Positions 24,691 through 38,439 of a DNA stretch of 64,000 bases are shown piece by piece; position 1 is the first letter of the stretch, and every line of letters begins with the position of its first letter. Made by a program: the position numbers and the translations under genes. This DNA is from Callaeas wilsoni (lineage: Eukaryota > Chordata > Aves > Passeriformes > Callaeidae): contig VWPU01009501.1 in the NCBI GenBank assembly GCA_013398955.1, forward strand, positions 519,501-583,500, given 5' to 3'. Below the pieces are notes generated by a model that was given only the letters and a program-made list of their open reading frames with translations, had not been told where the DNA came from and made no database searches.

Positions 24691-27600
24691 TGAGTTTCCA
24701 AGTAGCATCTGATGATAAAGCTGGGTAGCACTTGATTTCTAGCCAGTTCATTGCATTGCTAGAATTACTGAGTTTGATGAGAAAATACTGCAGTTTTTGC
24801 TATGGTTTCAGATGAAATCATTACCATTCCTGTCATTTTCTGCACAAATTGCCCATAAGGGAGGGCTCCTTCAAACAGTCAGCAGGAACTAGCTCCTGCT
24901 TATTGTACAGTGGTTGCTGTTGCTAAGGTTATAGCTACACAGCAGAGCGCATCATAAATTCACAGACTGTAGCGTGCAGGAGAATTCACATTGAGTATCT
25001 GCCAGTGCATTCTCAGTGTTTGAGCCTGATCACAGCGAGCAGTTTCCTGGCTGGCTCACAGATTCCAGTGCACTGTTGCAGTCACTGCGCCTATCTACAT
25101 GGCAGATGAGATTAAAAAGAAGAAAAAAGGAAAAAACCCTGCGAAAAAATAAAGGCTACCTTTCACCTTGGGTACCTCCTGCACTATCTCTTTACATAGG
25201 TGTATGGGACAAACATGGAATAAAGATAAGAGAGAGAGGGATAGTGGCAGGTTTTCTTTTGGCAACTTGAGCTGTCCTACAGAAAATGTAGCATACCAGA
25301 ATTGGATCTTGTAGTTAAAAGACTTCATACTGCAATTAAAGGTGATACTTAGATGCAGGAGCAGAGTAAGGACAGTGATGATGAGCACCCTCAGTAGTTG
25401 TGGTGTGCACAAAAGGTAGGCAACCTGCATAAAAAGGGCTTTTCCTCTGCTTCATTTAAGAAATCAGCATTAGGGGTTTTGTTTGGTTTTGTGCTTTTTA
25501 TCCTGGACCCTGGGCAACCAAACCTAGACTTAAAAAAACTGAGATGATTCAGTCAAAAAACCTGGATAGGTAGTAACCACAACAGAAATGGCAATTTTCA
25601 GTTTCTAACAGTCCATGTCCAATCCCTCAAACTGAGGTTTTATCAATCCATTTTTTTTTAAAGGATTTTTTTTTTTTTTTGACAGCATAGACAGCAGAAA
25701 ATCCTCAGTAGCAAAAGCTATTTAAAGTCCCTGGCCCAATATCGAATCCTCAGATTTGGCAGTAGCAGGTTTCAGCTGGATTTTCTGGGCAGTAAGTAAC
25801 TCAGCAGCAAATTTACTCTTTTAGATACAATGGCAACAGTCCTTGGAAGTAACAGAAATGACTTCAGATGGTGCCAAAATTTAAATGAAAAATCTGACTA
25901 TTGCTGGCCTTGCAGTCTGCTGGCAGCAAACCCTGTGCTTCTGTGGGAGACCAGGGTTCAGGAGTGAGCCCAGGGGTCCTGCCTGGCTGCTGCAGACACC
26001 CTGGGAGTGCCTAGGTGATGGGCTCTCACCCCATTGCAGGCTGATGAGCTGACCTGACCCCCTGCCTGAAAGTGCAGGGAGGTACAGGCATCAGTGACAG
26101 GACGGTAAAATACGGATCTCGTTGGACAGAAAAGGTACGTGTATGAAAATCTGATGATCCAGTCTAGGCTGCTGTTGCCATTTTTGCTAATTTTTTTTCC
26201 TCATTCTTTCCCACTAATGACTATATTATTCCTTTACATGGAATAGATGTAAAGGTGGAAAAAACCACCTATCTTCAAGAACAGCTTTCTCCATAGGGAG
26301 CTACAGAAACTAGATATGTAGTTTGTAAGGTTTGGGAGATTTCCTTTAAATGCAACCAATGTAGGTTTAGTATCTCTACAGAACAAGTGTACACAGTCAT
26401 CAGTTTTTGAGAACAAAACTGTAAAATGCCAATGAAGAAGAAATCTGCTGCAGGTAAATTTGCCTTTTCAGATCCCATGTCTTCTAGCCTGTCTAGTCCA
26501 GACTGATTTCTGCTTGGGATAAGCCTTAGCTCTTGCCTGGGAGATAGAGTGGGTATGTGAATACATACAGCAATATATACACAGGCTGTGAGAGCAGTCT
26601 TGGGAATTGGGAAGCTATCTCAGGTCTGCTAATACACACATAGCCCGCGAGGCTCTTCTTGCCATGAAATCCTCAGCACTGCAACCAGGGAAAAGCAATG
26701 TTTTCCCCTGTGTGGAAAAGACGGAGGGACAGCATAAAATTCCCAGTTCTCTTGGACTGCCGGGACAAGCACTGTGGGAGCTGCACATTTTTGCAACAGC
26801 TCTGTCTAATCAGTACAAATTTCAAGCATCTTCCACCCCTCAGAAATAAAATATAGGTTGGACAGTACTTAAGTGAGTCCAGGAAAGTAATCATTTCCCA
26901 TATGCTGAAGTTAAGCATATGCCTCAGAGCTTTACTGTAATATGGCTTCAGCAAAAGGACTAAGACTTGGAAAAATTGTATTAATACAACTGTTTGGATT
27001 ACAGTGCACCATATTCACCTGCCTGCTTCTATTGAGAGGATATTATCAATAGGCCCCTTTTAAATTTACTTGCTGTGATGCTGGGAAACTTTTTACCAGC
27101 ATTTGGGAAAAAAAGTCCATTTTCAATCCAAGCTGTAAACCCATGAGAAAAGGATTTTGAACAGATCCCTCACTGTGACTAGAATAGAAACATACCAGAA
27201 AAAGTGCATGTGGAGATTCTTGCCTCGTATGAAACAAAGCCTTATCCTTAATCACATTCTGATTGCCATCCTTTTGAAACACCTTAGTCACCTATCTAGA
27301 AATCTTGCTTTGCTTCTACATGAGATATTGCTAGTTTTGAAATATGTCCTGGGAAAGAAAAAGAACAACAGGAAAAATGCCTAATAAAGCTGAAATTAAT
27401 CACTTACTTGCATTATTTTAATAAACACAGACATAAAATTATGGAGTCAATACAGATAGCAAAGCTAGAAAATAAAATAAAAAAATTCTTGGGACTCACG
27501 ATTTTGTCCCCAGATAGAGGAGAGTCTGAGACATGTTTGTAGTGCATTGTGGATTTTGAAACAATTGTGTTGAACAGACCTTACCAATAAACTTTTATTA

Positions 27601-30600
27601 AAGGCATTCACAGGCACACTTTCCCTCTTATTTCTCACTCCCCTTCTTGTCAAATACTGAATGCAGAATGAATTTCTCTCCATTTAGAACACTGAAATAC
27701 TTGAGTGTACAAACCAAACCTCTGCAGTTTCTTCTCTTGTAAGTCCTCCCTTCAGGATCTTCAATTTGCCTGTTCTGCCTACTGTGCATGTACTTTTGAA
27801 GCTTTGAAGTTCTTTGAATCTAAATTCAATTAATTGTTTGAAACCAGAAAGCAAGAAAATGATTGTGTTTTTTCTCCTGTGTGTGTACAATGTATGCTTA
27901 AGGAAGAACAGTGTCTGAGAGAGGAACTGAAGGAGTACTTCACAGTGGGGCTTTCTCACTGAGAAATAGTTTTGACCTAAGTTAGGAAATAGGATGAGAC
28001 ATAATCAGACCTAATGGGAGAATATCAAAGTCCATAGCATAGTAACTTGCTATTGCTAGCCAAGAAATCCATTTGTTGCCCATTTACTAGAGACAGCTCA
28101 TGAGCAAACGCTGTTGCAAAGTATTTTCAATAGGATGAAGACAACTTACGTCATTTGGGCAGCATATTCACTATGACTTGACAACAGTCAACCAAACCAT
28201 AATTAGACCTAAGAATATTAAATTTTTATAGTATAGGGATCCCATGGCAAACTGTTTTTGTCCAAGTGTCTTGTTCTTTCTGGGGAAAAGTAATAGTCAT
28301 GTATTACTACCTTGTATCTATATTTCCATTTCTTTACTGACTGCTTGAAAAGTTATTTAGTTCAATGCGAGTACATAAGGAAGAAATAAAGACAGCTACA
28401 GTTCTCAGTCTAAAGAAGCCTATCAAGAAATTTAATGTTAATATCTCTTCTCCATCTACATGTTATGGAGAAAGAAACATAATGGAAGAGGAAGCAATTT
28501 GATCCACTGTCAGAGTCATTTAATAGTTTCTTGTATTAGCATTCTCTGTAGGAAGGATTTATGTTTTCTCTAAATTCTAGATGAATCTTTAAAAAAAATT
28601 TATTAATTTATTGACTATTTCAGGCTCAGATATATATCTTCTCCTGGATTTAGCTGATGGAACTAGTCACCAGCCCAGCTCTGCTGGGTGTTCATTGTCA
28701 GCCATAGGTTTGAAGTTATACTCTCTTCAGACCTGCTAGTGGATCTGATTGTCTTGAGTGCTCCTTAACCCACTTCACATAAAATAAACTAAGTTTCCAA
28801 AGCCCTTCTAGACAGCATGGTGCACCATTTTAATCACTTTTCACATGTGTACTTAGAAAAATTAAAGAAACTTATAATGGTTCTCAAACTTGTGTTACCA
28901 AACAAGTTGTATTTCTTTAAGGAGTCTATGCAGCAGTGGGGGAAGATGTCAGAAAATTCTTTTAACTTGAGCACAATAGTGCATGATCCCTGTATTTGTG
29001 GTTAATGCTTAGTTTTGTACCATACAGATCTTAGTACAAATGCCAGAGATAAATGTGGCCTTGTGTTAACTCCCTACATCTGGGACTAACAAGTCTTGTG
29101 CCAAATAATGCTTCCCTGTTTACTTACATTAGTAATTAATATGTAATTAAGATGTCTTAGTTTTGAGAACAAAGATAGAGTGTCAGAGTAAAAAATGATA
29201 AGAAGGGCATCATAGCCTGACGCCATATTTGAGATACTCTCCAAAAAAAGAACATTAATCAAGATCTGCAGCCATGATAGGGAATTGTGACTACCAAATG
29301 ACCACCCACGACCCTCAAAACACCCCTACTCATATCCAGTAAGTTCACATACATGTATTCCGGACACGTAGTTAATAGAAATGTGATGGTATGTATTCGT
29401 TTCATGAACATAACCTGGCCTGTTAGGTTTCTGCTCAAGCATGTTTTGAGGAGAAATCCCCATGCATCCAGCACTACTAATAAAGTAATGTTGGCTTTCT
29501 AATGCAGCAAATTGGTTGGAGAGTTTATTTCTCAGTTTTCAGTGGCCCTTGTGTCAGTTGAACACCCAGGAAATAAAGTTGTGAATGTCTTTCAGGAAAC
29601 TGAAGAGGTCTACAATAAGTGTAAAATACAAGGCAGAAAACAGGGTCTTCATGGGGCTAGTATTTGTGTTATCAAATGTGTTTTGTAATCGCTTAGTGTG
29701 CCTAATTCAGGAGGAAGTATGAGATTACTGTGTCAAATGAAAGAATGTGAAAGAGTATTTGGTCCTAGGAGAAGCATGTTGACCAGAAGGAAGACTGGTT
29801 AGAGAATGACCTGTGTGAGTACCACAACACTTTTTCACTTCTTATTTATCTTTTTCTCATTTTCATCTTGATAGTAGCAAATTCAGGCCTGGATTTGTAT
29901 ATCCTTAGAAAAATGAGAGTTGGATTTTTTTCCAGTTACGTATAGCAAAGTTGGAAGTATTTTGTAAGTGGAAAAGTGTTAGGTAGAAGATTTTATGTGA
30001 TTTTATGTGGTTTTTTTTTTTTTTACTCTTCAAGGAAGAAATATTTTCTGCTTATGAAAATGTTACAAATGCCTTTGGAGCTGGGAACTGGACATGGTGG
30101 AGGCGCAGGCAGAAGAGCTGTGTGACTACTGCCATGAACCCTACATGGGCTGTCTTCCCAGTACTCTATGAACTTGTGGGTTGACTAAATGTCTGACAAA
30201 TCCTGCCAAAATTCAAACACTATTCCATGGCACTAATATATCTTACTGGAGCTTTGCAGATAACCTCTATGTGAGATGTTGTGAGTAGTTTTCTGAACAG
30301 AAAAAACCTATTGCCTGATTTTAATTCTCTGCTTCAAGCCTCACATTTGTGTTAAAAGAGGCTGTGCCAATATAGCTCTTTTCTAGTTTGGACTTACTGA
30401 TTTCCCGATTCTCTTCCTTCAAGTTTCAAAGGCATAGACGTCGTATGGAAACTGCACAAGTGTGTTCTTTGGCAGGTTTCGTCAAAGTTACCAATGGCCT
30501 TTGATGTTGCTTTCCAACCTGACTTCATAAATTTGGCTTTGGTTATTCTAGGAGAAAGATGACAGAGAATTCCTGTGAGTTATTTTTGATTTGAAGCATT

Positions 30601-32709
30601 GATTTTAAACAGAACAGTTCCTTTTTTTTTAACCTCCAGATTCAGCATGTTATAAGGTTCCCAGCAGGCTACCTGGAGAGGGATGATCTGTGGTGTATGT
30701 GGGACGTGCAGCCTCAGACAGAATGGGAGAGGGTTCCTAACCCAGGCGCAAGTTTTCCATCGAAGTGCAGAATTGTGGGGATACTTGACCTCACTGGAGC
30801 TTGTCTCATCCGTCCTTGCTGTCTCAGAATAGATGCACTTTCCATCCTATCCCTAAGAGAAGCTTATCTAAGAGATCTTTCAGGATAGCAGTGCTCAAAA
30901 CACTATGACATCTATTGCTAGTCTAGTCCAGTGTCTTCAACACTAGGAAGATTTTCTTAATATTTATCAATTCTTGGTGCAATTCATGCCATTTTCTTTC
31001 CATCCTATTTATCATGGTCATGTAGGACAAATTTACTACCTTCCATACTGAAGTAGCTTCTTTATACTTGTTAACCTGTTTCCATCATTTTTCTCTTTTA
31101 AGACTAAGTAAGCCCAGTGATTCAATGTCTGATGAAACAAACCTTTTAAAATTGTTGACAGTCCCTTTTCCTTGCACTTGGCTTCTCCCCATTTCGTCTG
31201 ATCTTTTTTAAAGGCCTGCATTAAACTACCCAGAGTAAACCATCTGAGGCTGTATCAGTGTTGGGAGGATTGAAAAGGTTGACCCTGTGCACCTTGTAGT
31301 CCATCCTCCTATTTGTACATGCAAGGCTTACAGGTTGTCTTTTCTGTAACAGCAAGGCTCTGTTGAGCTACATTTTGATGCACTGTACAGCCTAACCCTT
31401 TTATGAACTACCATTAAACCAGTGATTTCCACCCTGTGTTTGTGTAGGCGAACAGCTGTGCCTAGCTCTGGTACCATTTGACAATTCCTAAGGGCCGGTT
31501 CTCCAGGGTTACATTAGCAAGAGCTGGAGAGACACAATGAGTAGGGAATACAGTTTTTGAAGGAAACTTGCACCTCACACTGTGCACAACCAGTGTTCTT
31601 ACCCAGGTTTGCAGCTCAAGACTCTTGCTAGACCTGTTGCTATCCACTTTTCAGATGAAAACGACAGTAAAAAAATTTCCTTCTATTTGCATTTGAAAAG
31701 CAGACCATTAATAGAAATATTCAGTTTGTCTTTCGTGTATGTTCCTACTTCCTGAATATGAGATTACTGTGACAAGAACCAGACAAAATTCTCTTCAACA
31801 GTTATAATGTTTTCTTTGAGATTGAAAGGTTGATGAAAAAAAAAAATTTTGCAAAGATTTTTCAGATTTTTTGAATGACAAAAATTAAAGCTAGAATATG
31901 TCCATGAGCATTTTAAAATACATTTTTTTGGAAATAAATCTTTTTTACTAATCTGGTGCTCTTATGACAATTAATTACTTTCAAAGAAAATATAAAAACC
32001 TCATGTTTAAAAAATTAGGGACATTTTCTTTATCCTACTCCCTCTCTTCTTTAACATTGTACTTGTTTTAATATAATAAAATTATTTATGTTCATAAGGT
32101 GGATGGACTATTTTAAATGTTTATTTGAATTTTTCCACCTTTCAAATTTAAAATTTTTTTTTTTTTTTTAAAATAACATTTCAGTGAAATGCAATTTCTT
32201 GCTTAAGGTCCTTGCTTGTGCAGAAAATAAACAGAAAGCAGTGAGGTTACTGCTAATGCAGGGGACCTGTAACAATTGCTAGGCTGGGCAGGGACTCAGC
32301 AACCTCTCTTGTTGAGTGTTTTCCACTGAATATGGATGGCTCTGAAAACGGATGACGTTGGGAGCAGGGCAAGAGGTTCAAAATCCTGCCAGCCAACATT
32401 CATTGCTGATGAAGGTCTGCCAAGCTAAGTTCAGATTTGGCTCATAGAGGAAAGACAATATATGCCCCAGTTATTAAAATTGGGAAAACTCAACTGAAAA
32501 GGAATAACAGAAAAAATATATGCCCAAAGGGGCTTGAAGCCAAGGTAGAGCTGTTTGTATTTGAAGTTCTAGTGTGTGCTGCAATATGAAATGTTCCATA
32601 TTGACACACCTTTGGTGATTGATTTATACAGCAGGGTCCCCGTCATTGTCGTTCATTATTTAAAGATCCCAGACCTGATTGCGGACTGTTGGGAGCTTCT
32701 GAACACCAC
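24691..32709. other. 8-kb stretch without recognised feature
   Basis: No repeat family, RNA gene or coding exon was recognised. 25.9-26.1 kb is more GC-rich than its surroundings but unassigned. Homopolymer runs occur near 25667 (T), 30011 (T) and 32155 (T). All open frames are under about 115 codons and have no recognisable domain. Confidence 0.45.
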
Positions 32710-33040
32710 TGTAGCAGGCTGCTCTTCCTGGAGCTGGGGTACAAAAGCTCGAACAATACCTTATTTGCAAAGCTATCAGTGGTGAATGGAGAGAAGGATG
32801 TCATGCTGCTTTTGGTGCTGAAGAGTGCTGAACCCAGTGTGACTCATCTTTATAGTGAGGTGGAGATGTGGCAGACCTGATAAGTACCTCATGGAGGAAC
32901 AAAGTGATACTATTACAAATTATTTAATGATTCTGAACTGACACAGATAGCCTGGAGACATATAACTGACAATCTATCACTTTATAAAATCACAGTTCCA
33001 GTTTTTAATGACAGTGTCTTCCAACATATCTCCTAGTCGG
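32710..33040 (+). repeat. Unclassified dispersed repeat, copy B
   Basis: This is the second copy of the repeat at 12971-13300, in the same orientation. Shared blocks include tgtagcagg, ctcgaacaatac, atttgcaaag, gtgatacta and ttccaacatat. Similarity ends just before a CR1 3' tail at 33087, so a CR1 may have inserted beside or into it. The class is unknown. The TG start and a TATA-like ttataaaat near 32980 suggest an LTR fragment. Confidence 0.65.
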
Positions 33041-33086
33041 AGGTGATGCATGTCAAATTATCTGGTCAAGAAAACTCCTTAGCATA

Positions 33087-33490
33087 GACTCACAGAACCA
33101 AGGAATCAGAATAGTTTGGGTTGGAAGGTGTGACAACCAAGGGAACATTAGAGATCATCTTGTTCCAACCCCCATGCTGTGGGAAAGGACGCCTTCCACT
33201 AGACCAGGTTGCTCAGAGCCCATCCAACCTGGCCTTGAACACTTGCAAGGATGTGGCATCTACAGCTTCTCTGGGCAATCTGTTCCAGTGCTTCAGCATG
33301 CTCACAGTAAAGAATTTCTTCCTAATATCTAATCTAAACCTACCCTCTTTCAGTTTAAACTCTTTACCCCTTGTCTTATCACTACAGGCCCTTGTGAATA
33401 GTCTCTCTCCAGCTTTCTTCTCGGCCCCCTCTAGGCACTGGGATGCTGCTGTAGGGTGTCCCTGGAGCCTTCTTTTCTGCACGTCCTCTA
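33087..33490 (-). mobile_element. CR1 LINE 3' fragment
   Basis: A minus-strand, 5'-truncated CR1 of about 400 bp. The tail at 33087 has degenerate octamers (cacagaacca, aggaatcagaatag), followed by the antisense of gtttgggttggaagg. The minus strand at 33213-33482 is open and reads the CR1 ORF2 C-terminus, including RLDIRKKFFTV and HWNRLPREAVD near its end. This is only the terminal piece of the polyprotein and has no catalytic domain. The frame is unusually clean, suggesting a younger insertion than the other CR1 copies here. Confidence 0.9.
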
Positions 33491-36400
33491 AAGTGACTAT
33501 GGATGCTGCTTTGTAATTAGTTAATGCGTTCTTTTAAAGTTTGTAAAATACCTGTACATGGGTGACCTCCCTGTTGGCTTCTGTAACAAGCCACATGCTC
33601 CTGGGAAGTCTCAGCTGCCGATGAACAAAAACTGCAGCCACAGGAGGGCAGCCGTTCAACACACCATGCCGAAACTTCAGCCTCTGCTGTAAAATGTGAT
33701 GAAAAGAGTAGGAAAAAAAGAGTTTTATTGAACAAGTACCAGCCACAACAACTAGCCTTATTCCTTCCTCTCCTGCAGTGTAAATTACTGTGATGAGGTG
33801 CTCCAAGTGCAGCATAAAATAATTTTTAGACAAGTTGCAGATGAAAGGGGTTTTTTAAGGTTTCTCTCAAGTTATGTATAGGTTTATAGCAACCTCACAA
33901 AATCTGTTTCTTCCCTTTATCAGTAAAAATCATGTGTATCAGCCAGACATGCAGTACTGGGGACGTGCTTCATCAGGATCCTTTTAATACTGCCATTAAC
34001 TAATTGCGATTATTTTCATGTTGTTTAGTGAAGGACATGTGGTTTAACTTATATCTATGTTTAAATATTTACCTTCTTACTATATACTGTATTAGAAATA
34101 CTATTTAAATAAGTAGCAATTTATTAAAACAATATGGTGATTAGAAGAATTTCTTCAGCGACAAAATTAAGAGATACATGACTTCATTATAGTCTTAATT
34201 GTAATTAAATTGACTTAATTTTAAGGAAGTAAAAAACCCAACCATGTGAAAAGGAGCTTTTTTGAGGATTGAAGGGAAAACAAGCTTTCATGAAGCAAAT
34301 GTTGGAAATGCAGCCCTATTGCAAAGCCCAAGACAGGAACTAGTTCAGCATCCATTAGACAATGGCTGTGTTTGCCTCGCTGGCAGAAGCAGATGCAAGG
34401 CGTCCTGCACTTCCTGGCCTCCCCACCTCTAGCTCAGACAAGCTGCCCTCATCCTCTCCCTGCTCCTTCCGCACAGAAGCCCTCCCTAGTTCCCATTGCC
34501 TCGAGCAAATGAGCTCAGGCTGTCTAGGAAAGGACACACACGAGACGTATATTTCCATCTATAACTCTGTGGATCATGGTCACCATGAATTGTGGACCAC
34601 ATACATTTGAGGATGGTCATGCAAGGTGCTGACTGCATGCAGTAAACCTGTGCTAAAAAATTACAAGAATTCAGGCTTTTTTCCCACCTAGGTTGTTGGG
34701 AAAACTGCCCAAAGCTCACTCCTGCATGCAGGTTTGACATAAAGTCACTTGACTTGACTGCTACACTTACAGTATAAACATAGATGGCAGTAGCAAAGAG
34801 AAAAATCATTTGATGAGCAACAACATAGGGAAAATTTATGTATTCATGTGCCCTGAAGTAAAAACCAGTCATTTTAACTTTTTGCCGTTTTAATGGCCCA
34901 GAATGTTTTCCCTTCCTGACTATGGCATCCAGATGTTCGTCCATAAACCTGAACAATATTTTTATGGCCAATGGTAAGACCAGTCTAATCTCTGAATTTT
35001 TTAGTTGCTAAATTGAGCTTTGGATACTTTGTGAGATCCATCTCACAAAGCTCACTTCAGCAGGCAGCTGTACCCTGCTGAGCTCTGCTATGGGATCCCT
35101 GCCCTAAGCAGGTAGTGCCAGCTGCTGCTCAGAATGAGGAATCTGCCTGCTAGAAGTTTTGCTGCTAATTTTGTTGCTGTAACTTTTTCAGATACCCACA
35201 AGATGGTGCTGCTATCCTTTGGTTGAACCTTGCTGTGAAGCTGGAAAGATGGCAAAGAAAATGTAGCGGAGAGCTGGAGTCAGGAATGTCAGAGATGTCG
35301 CATATATCACATTGCACAGTTGACATATTTTTTTGACAAGTATAGATGGACCTTAATTGCAGTGAACAAAACCTTCATAAAAATATCTTAGTGGAGGACA
35401 GTAGAGTACAATAGAACACTGTCGGTATCTAACACATCAACAATGGGAAGCCTAACAGCAATTTTTAAACATAAAATTCAATCTTTCAGTTTATAACAAA
35501 AGATTACTTTCTAGTCAAATCTCATCTAGATTAAAGCTCTTCATTGTGGCCCCTACAATAAAGCAATACTACTGCTAGGAGGAAAGGATATAGCTTTTTT
35601 AGTTGCTTCTTTGTTAAGGATCACAAGGGAAAATGGAGTCACTTTCTCCTGTCATTTTTTTAGAATGACCAATTGGTCTTCATAAAGATAAAACAATCTA
35701 AACCACTCCTGTTTTTTTCTTCCATATGTGCAGTTTTGAGGTCAATGTACTATTCCTGTAATGCAGCAATAGAAAAAAAATTCCAAGTATGAATTTATTC
35801 CAATAGAAAACATTTGTATTAAACAGAAAGAGATTAACCTAGGCAAACAGTATGTGGCAAATGTTGTGATTGATCTTTAATGTCCAGGGAGATGCTGAAG
35901 CTGGCCAACTCCTGCACTCTGGTGTCAATTTCTTGCCCAGAGCCTCTTCATGCTGGCAGGTGGCACAGGACAGCAAGTTATGCCTGTGTCCTAAGGAGCA
36001 GGGCAGGTAGTAATGTCACAGGGAGAAATGAGCTTGTGCCTTAGCAAGGAACAGTTGCCATCCTGCCCTTTCCAGAGTCATCATGGCAGAGGAGTTCTGG
36101 CAAGGTGCTTGATTACAATATAGAGAAGAGTGAGAACCTCAGCTAAAAAGGAAAGGGACATATTGAGAATACTTCTTTCATTCTTATGATGAGATTGGCT
36201 TTGCTATTTAAGCGTTTGAGGGAACCAAAAGCCAACAGTGACATAAACTGCAACAATCCAAACAACAGGTCACATTCCTCTGTTCAGCAAAGAGACAGAA
36301 GTCATAACTGCTGTGCTGGGGTCACCATGCTATGAAGTGCATTCAAATTCCATGTCAGTTGCTGTGTAAAAAGCAGACCAAGATAGTCTGTAATAAAGAA

Positions 36401-36499
36401 ATGGATAGGAGCATTATCCATTGATAAGAAGCAACCTGCTTCTCGTATCTGCCCCTCAACTTCTCATGCAATGTTAATGTTAAGTTGAAAAAGCTGTTT
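33491..36499. other. DNA without recognised feature
   Basis: No repeat family or exon was recognised. A minus-strand open frame of 161 codons (34486-34971) shows no known domain and is within the range expected by chance. A short perfect hairpin lies at 35027-35050. Confidence 0.45.
35027..35050. repeat. Perfect 10-bp inverted repeat, 4-base loop
   Basis: ctttgtgaga (35027-35036) and tctcacaaag (35041-35050) are exact complements around tcca. A more distant gagcttt/aaagctc pair flanks it imperfectly. A stable hairpin is possible, but nothing else suggests a function. Confidence 0.8.
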
Positions 36500-37419
36500 C
36501 TTCTTTCAGCACATGGAGATAAAGGGAAGTATTAAATATATGTAATAAATATAGTGGCCGATGAGCCATACACAGTCTGGTTGTTCATTAAAATTCAGAT
36601 GAGGTGGTAGTGCCCCTTGACCAATATCGGTGCATAGGCTGGATGCTGCCTGCAGCGTCAGAGATGGCACACTGGTGCCATTTAAACTGTGGTTCTCCCA
36701 GATGACACTACTCTTGGTGGAGACAAGAGGTAGCTTGACTCTTAGCTGCATTCAAAAGGTGTTTGTGCTATTGCTGTCCAATGACCCAGGTCGATGTCCC
36801 TACCAGTCTATGAGAGCCATGGCATCCTGTATGACCCCTTATCTGTAATCTATGATAGGATAAGTAGCCAGGTGGGCATGTTGCTGATCATGGTTCTTAC
36901 TGCCTTTTCAAAGTTTGATTTATAATATGTTGTCAGATCCATTACTGTTCAGACAACATTAATTGGCATCAAGGACAGGATGGAGTCTTTACAACACTTG
37001 CTGGAAGCCTTAGGAAAGGAGCAAGGTTAGAGTTTGCTCCAGTGGGCAGCAGATTGTGTCCAAGGTAACCAGATCAACCTGCAAGCCATTAGAGATTAAT
37101 TTGAATAGCAGCATAAGACCAGCCATTACAAACAGGGTAAGAGCCAACATGCCTTGATCAGCTTCCTGAGTTACTCTAGACACAACCTGACTCAAAATTG
37201 CTTGGCAGTGTGACATCTTTGGATGGGTGGGAGAAGATAAGCAAGTGACCAAAAGGAGCATAGCTACCCAACTGCCTGATCTCTTTAACCCAGGCATCAA
37301 TGTTGGAGTATAAGTCGGCCCCCTTTGCCCAACAGACCCTCCATATCGACCTTGACCACACTCCCTCGCCTTGGCATAGTCACAGCCCAGAAGCAGTAGC
37401 CCCTATCTTACCTGCCTTG
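36500..37419. other. Unassigned segment next to ERV LTR fragment
   Basis: About 0.9 kb with several medium open frames on the minus strand (36506-36751, 37010-37300, 37176-37361) directly beside a minus-strand LTR piece. It could be decayed retroviral internal sequence, but I see no protease, integrase, zinc-knuckle or envelope motif that would settle this. No function is claimed. Confidence 0.3.
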
Positions 37420-37558
37420 AGTACTTGCTTAAGTTAAGCTGCCTGACTGTTTTAGTAAAATATCTCTGAATTATCAGCACTGTTTTCAGTACAAATCCAA
37501 AGCCTAGCCCCATACTAGCTACCATGAAGAAAACTTTATCCCAGCCAAAACCAGCACA
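37420..37558 (-). mobile_element. ERVL-type LTR fragment (U3 start), minus strand
   Basis: Read on the minus strand from 37558, this begins TGTGCTGGTTTTGGCTGGGA and continues through cttcatggtagctagtatgggg. From memory this is the start of a common avian ERVL-type LTR. The same motif order is seen in the better preserved copy at 59140-59709 (cttcatagtagctgg, then ttttggatttg). Similarity fades around 37420, after roughly the first 140 bp, so only the U3 start remains. It points away from the RT remnant at 38.4 kb, so it is not a simple 5' LTR of that remnant. Confidence 0.7.
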
Positions 37559-38439
37559 GTGTTGAGCAATATGAAAATACAGTGGAGCACTTAGACATAT
37601 TCAGTTTACTCAATCAAGCTGACATTGGAGGAAATCCCCTGTGTCCAGGCTTCTCATGGAAGATAAGCCTTCAACTGACACCCATGGGTGCAGCGCTCTT
37701 GCAGCTACAGCCTGATAAAACAGATCCCACACACAGACAGAAATTGTCAGACAGGGAAGGTATGGCAAGTCAGTTTTTGACAAGGTCCGCATTTCCCAGG
37801 TACATCTATGGCAATGGCTTCTGTGTCTGAAGGTGAGATGTGGAGGAAGATTCACCTGGACGGAGGGTGGGCACCTACACTGGCCAGACAGAGATAAGCC
37901 ACCTTTAGCATCTGCTGGAAAGGGACTTTAGCAAACTGGGAGATAGCAAAACAACGTTTTGTTACTCCTTTTGGATGGCCATAGGCAGGCGGTCCCCACA
38001 AGCCCCATGCTGCAGAACTCATGGGTGGGAGTCCACTGCTGATGGAGATCTGCCTCCGACTTCTGTTTCCAGCAGGAATTTTTGCTTACCCCATGTCCTA
38101 GCTCTGAATATTAGTTTTCATGAATGACTGGCACCTGCTCAACTTTGTTATGGACACCAGGGACCAAATCTTGATATTGAATTTATTGTTCATCCCCTCA
38201 GTTAACATGGTGAAAACTTCCCAAGATCCCATGCAATATCCCAAGAGTAGGTCAAACTTCTCCCTCTGGCCTTGGTGTCTCTATAGCCATGGCACTGGGA
38301 CCTATCAATTTTTCAGATGTGGACTTTCTCCAAACCCATAATGTAGGAGGCCAATGGGGCCAGTGGATCCCAGTCACTCAAACGCTTTGGTGTAACTCCT
38401 TTAAACTGCGCTACCTTTGCCACCCACTTCATTAGAGCA

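Noticed and set aside
24298..24751. Four open frames of 120-136 codons
   Set aside because: They are translations of the (GAGAA)n microsatellite.
34486..34971. 161-codon minus-strand open frame as a possible gene
   Set aside because: No recognisable domain, no splice or promoter context, and a few frames of this length are expected by chance in 64 kb read in six frames.
36506..37361. Minus-strand frames as a retroviral envelope or gag
   Set aside because: No cleavage site, CX6CC, zinc knuckle or other diagnostic motif could be identified, so it is left unassigned.
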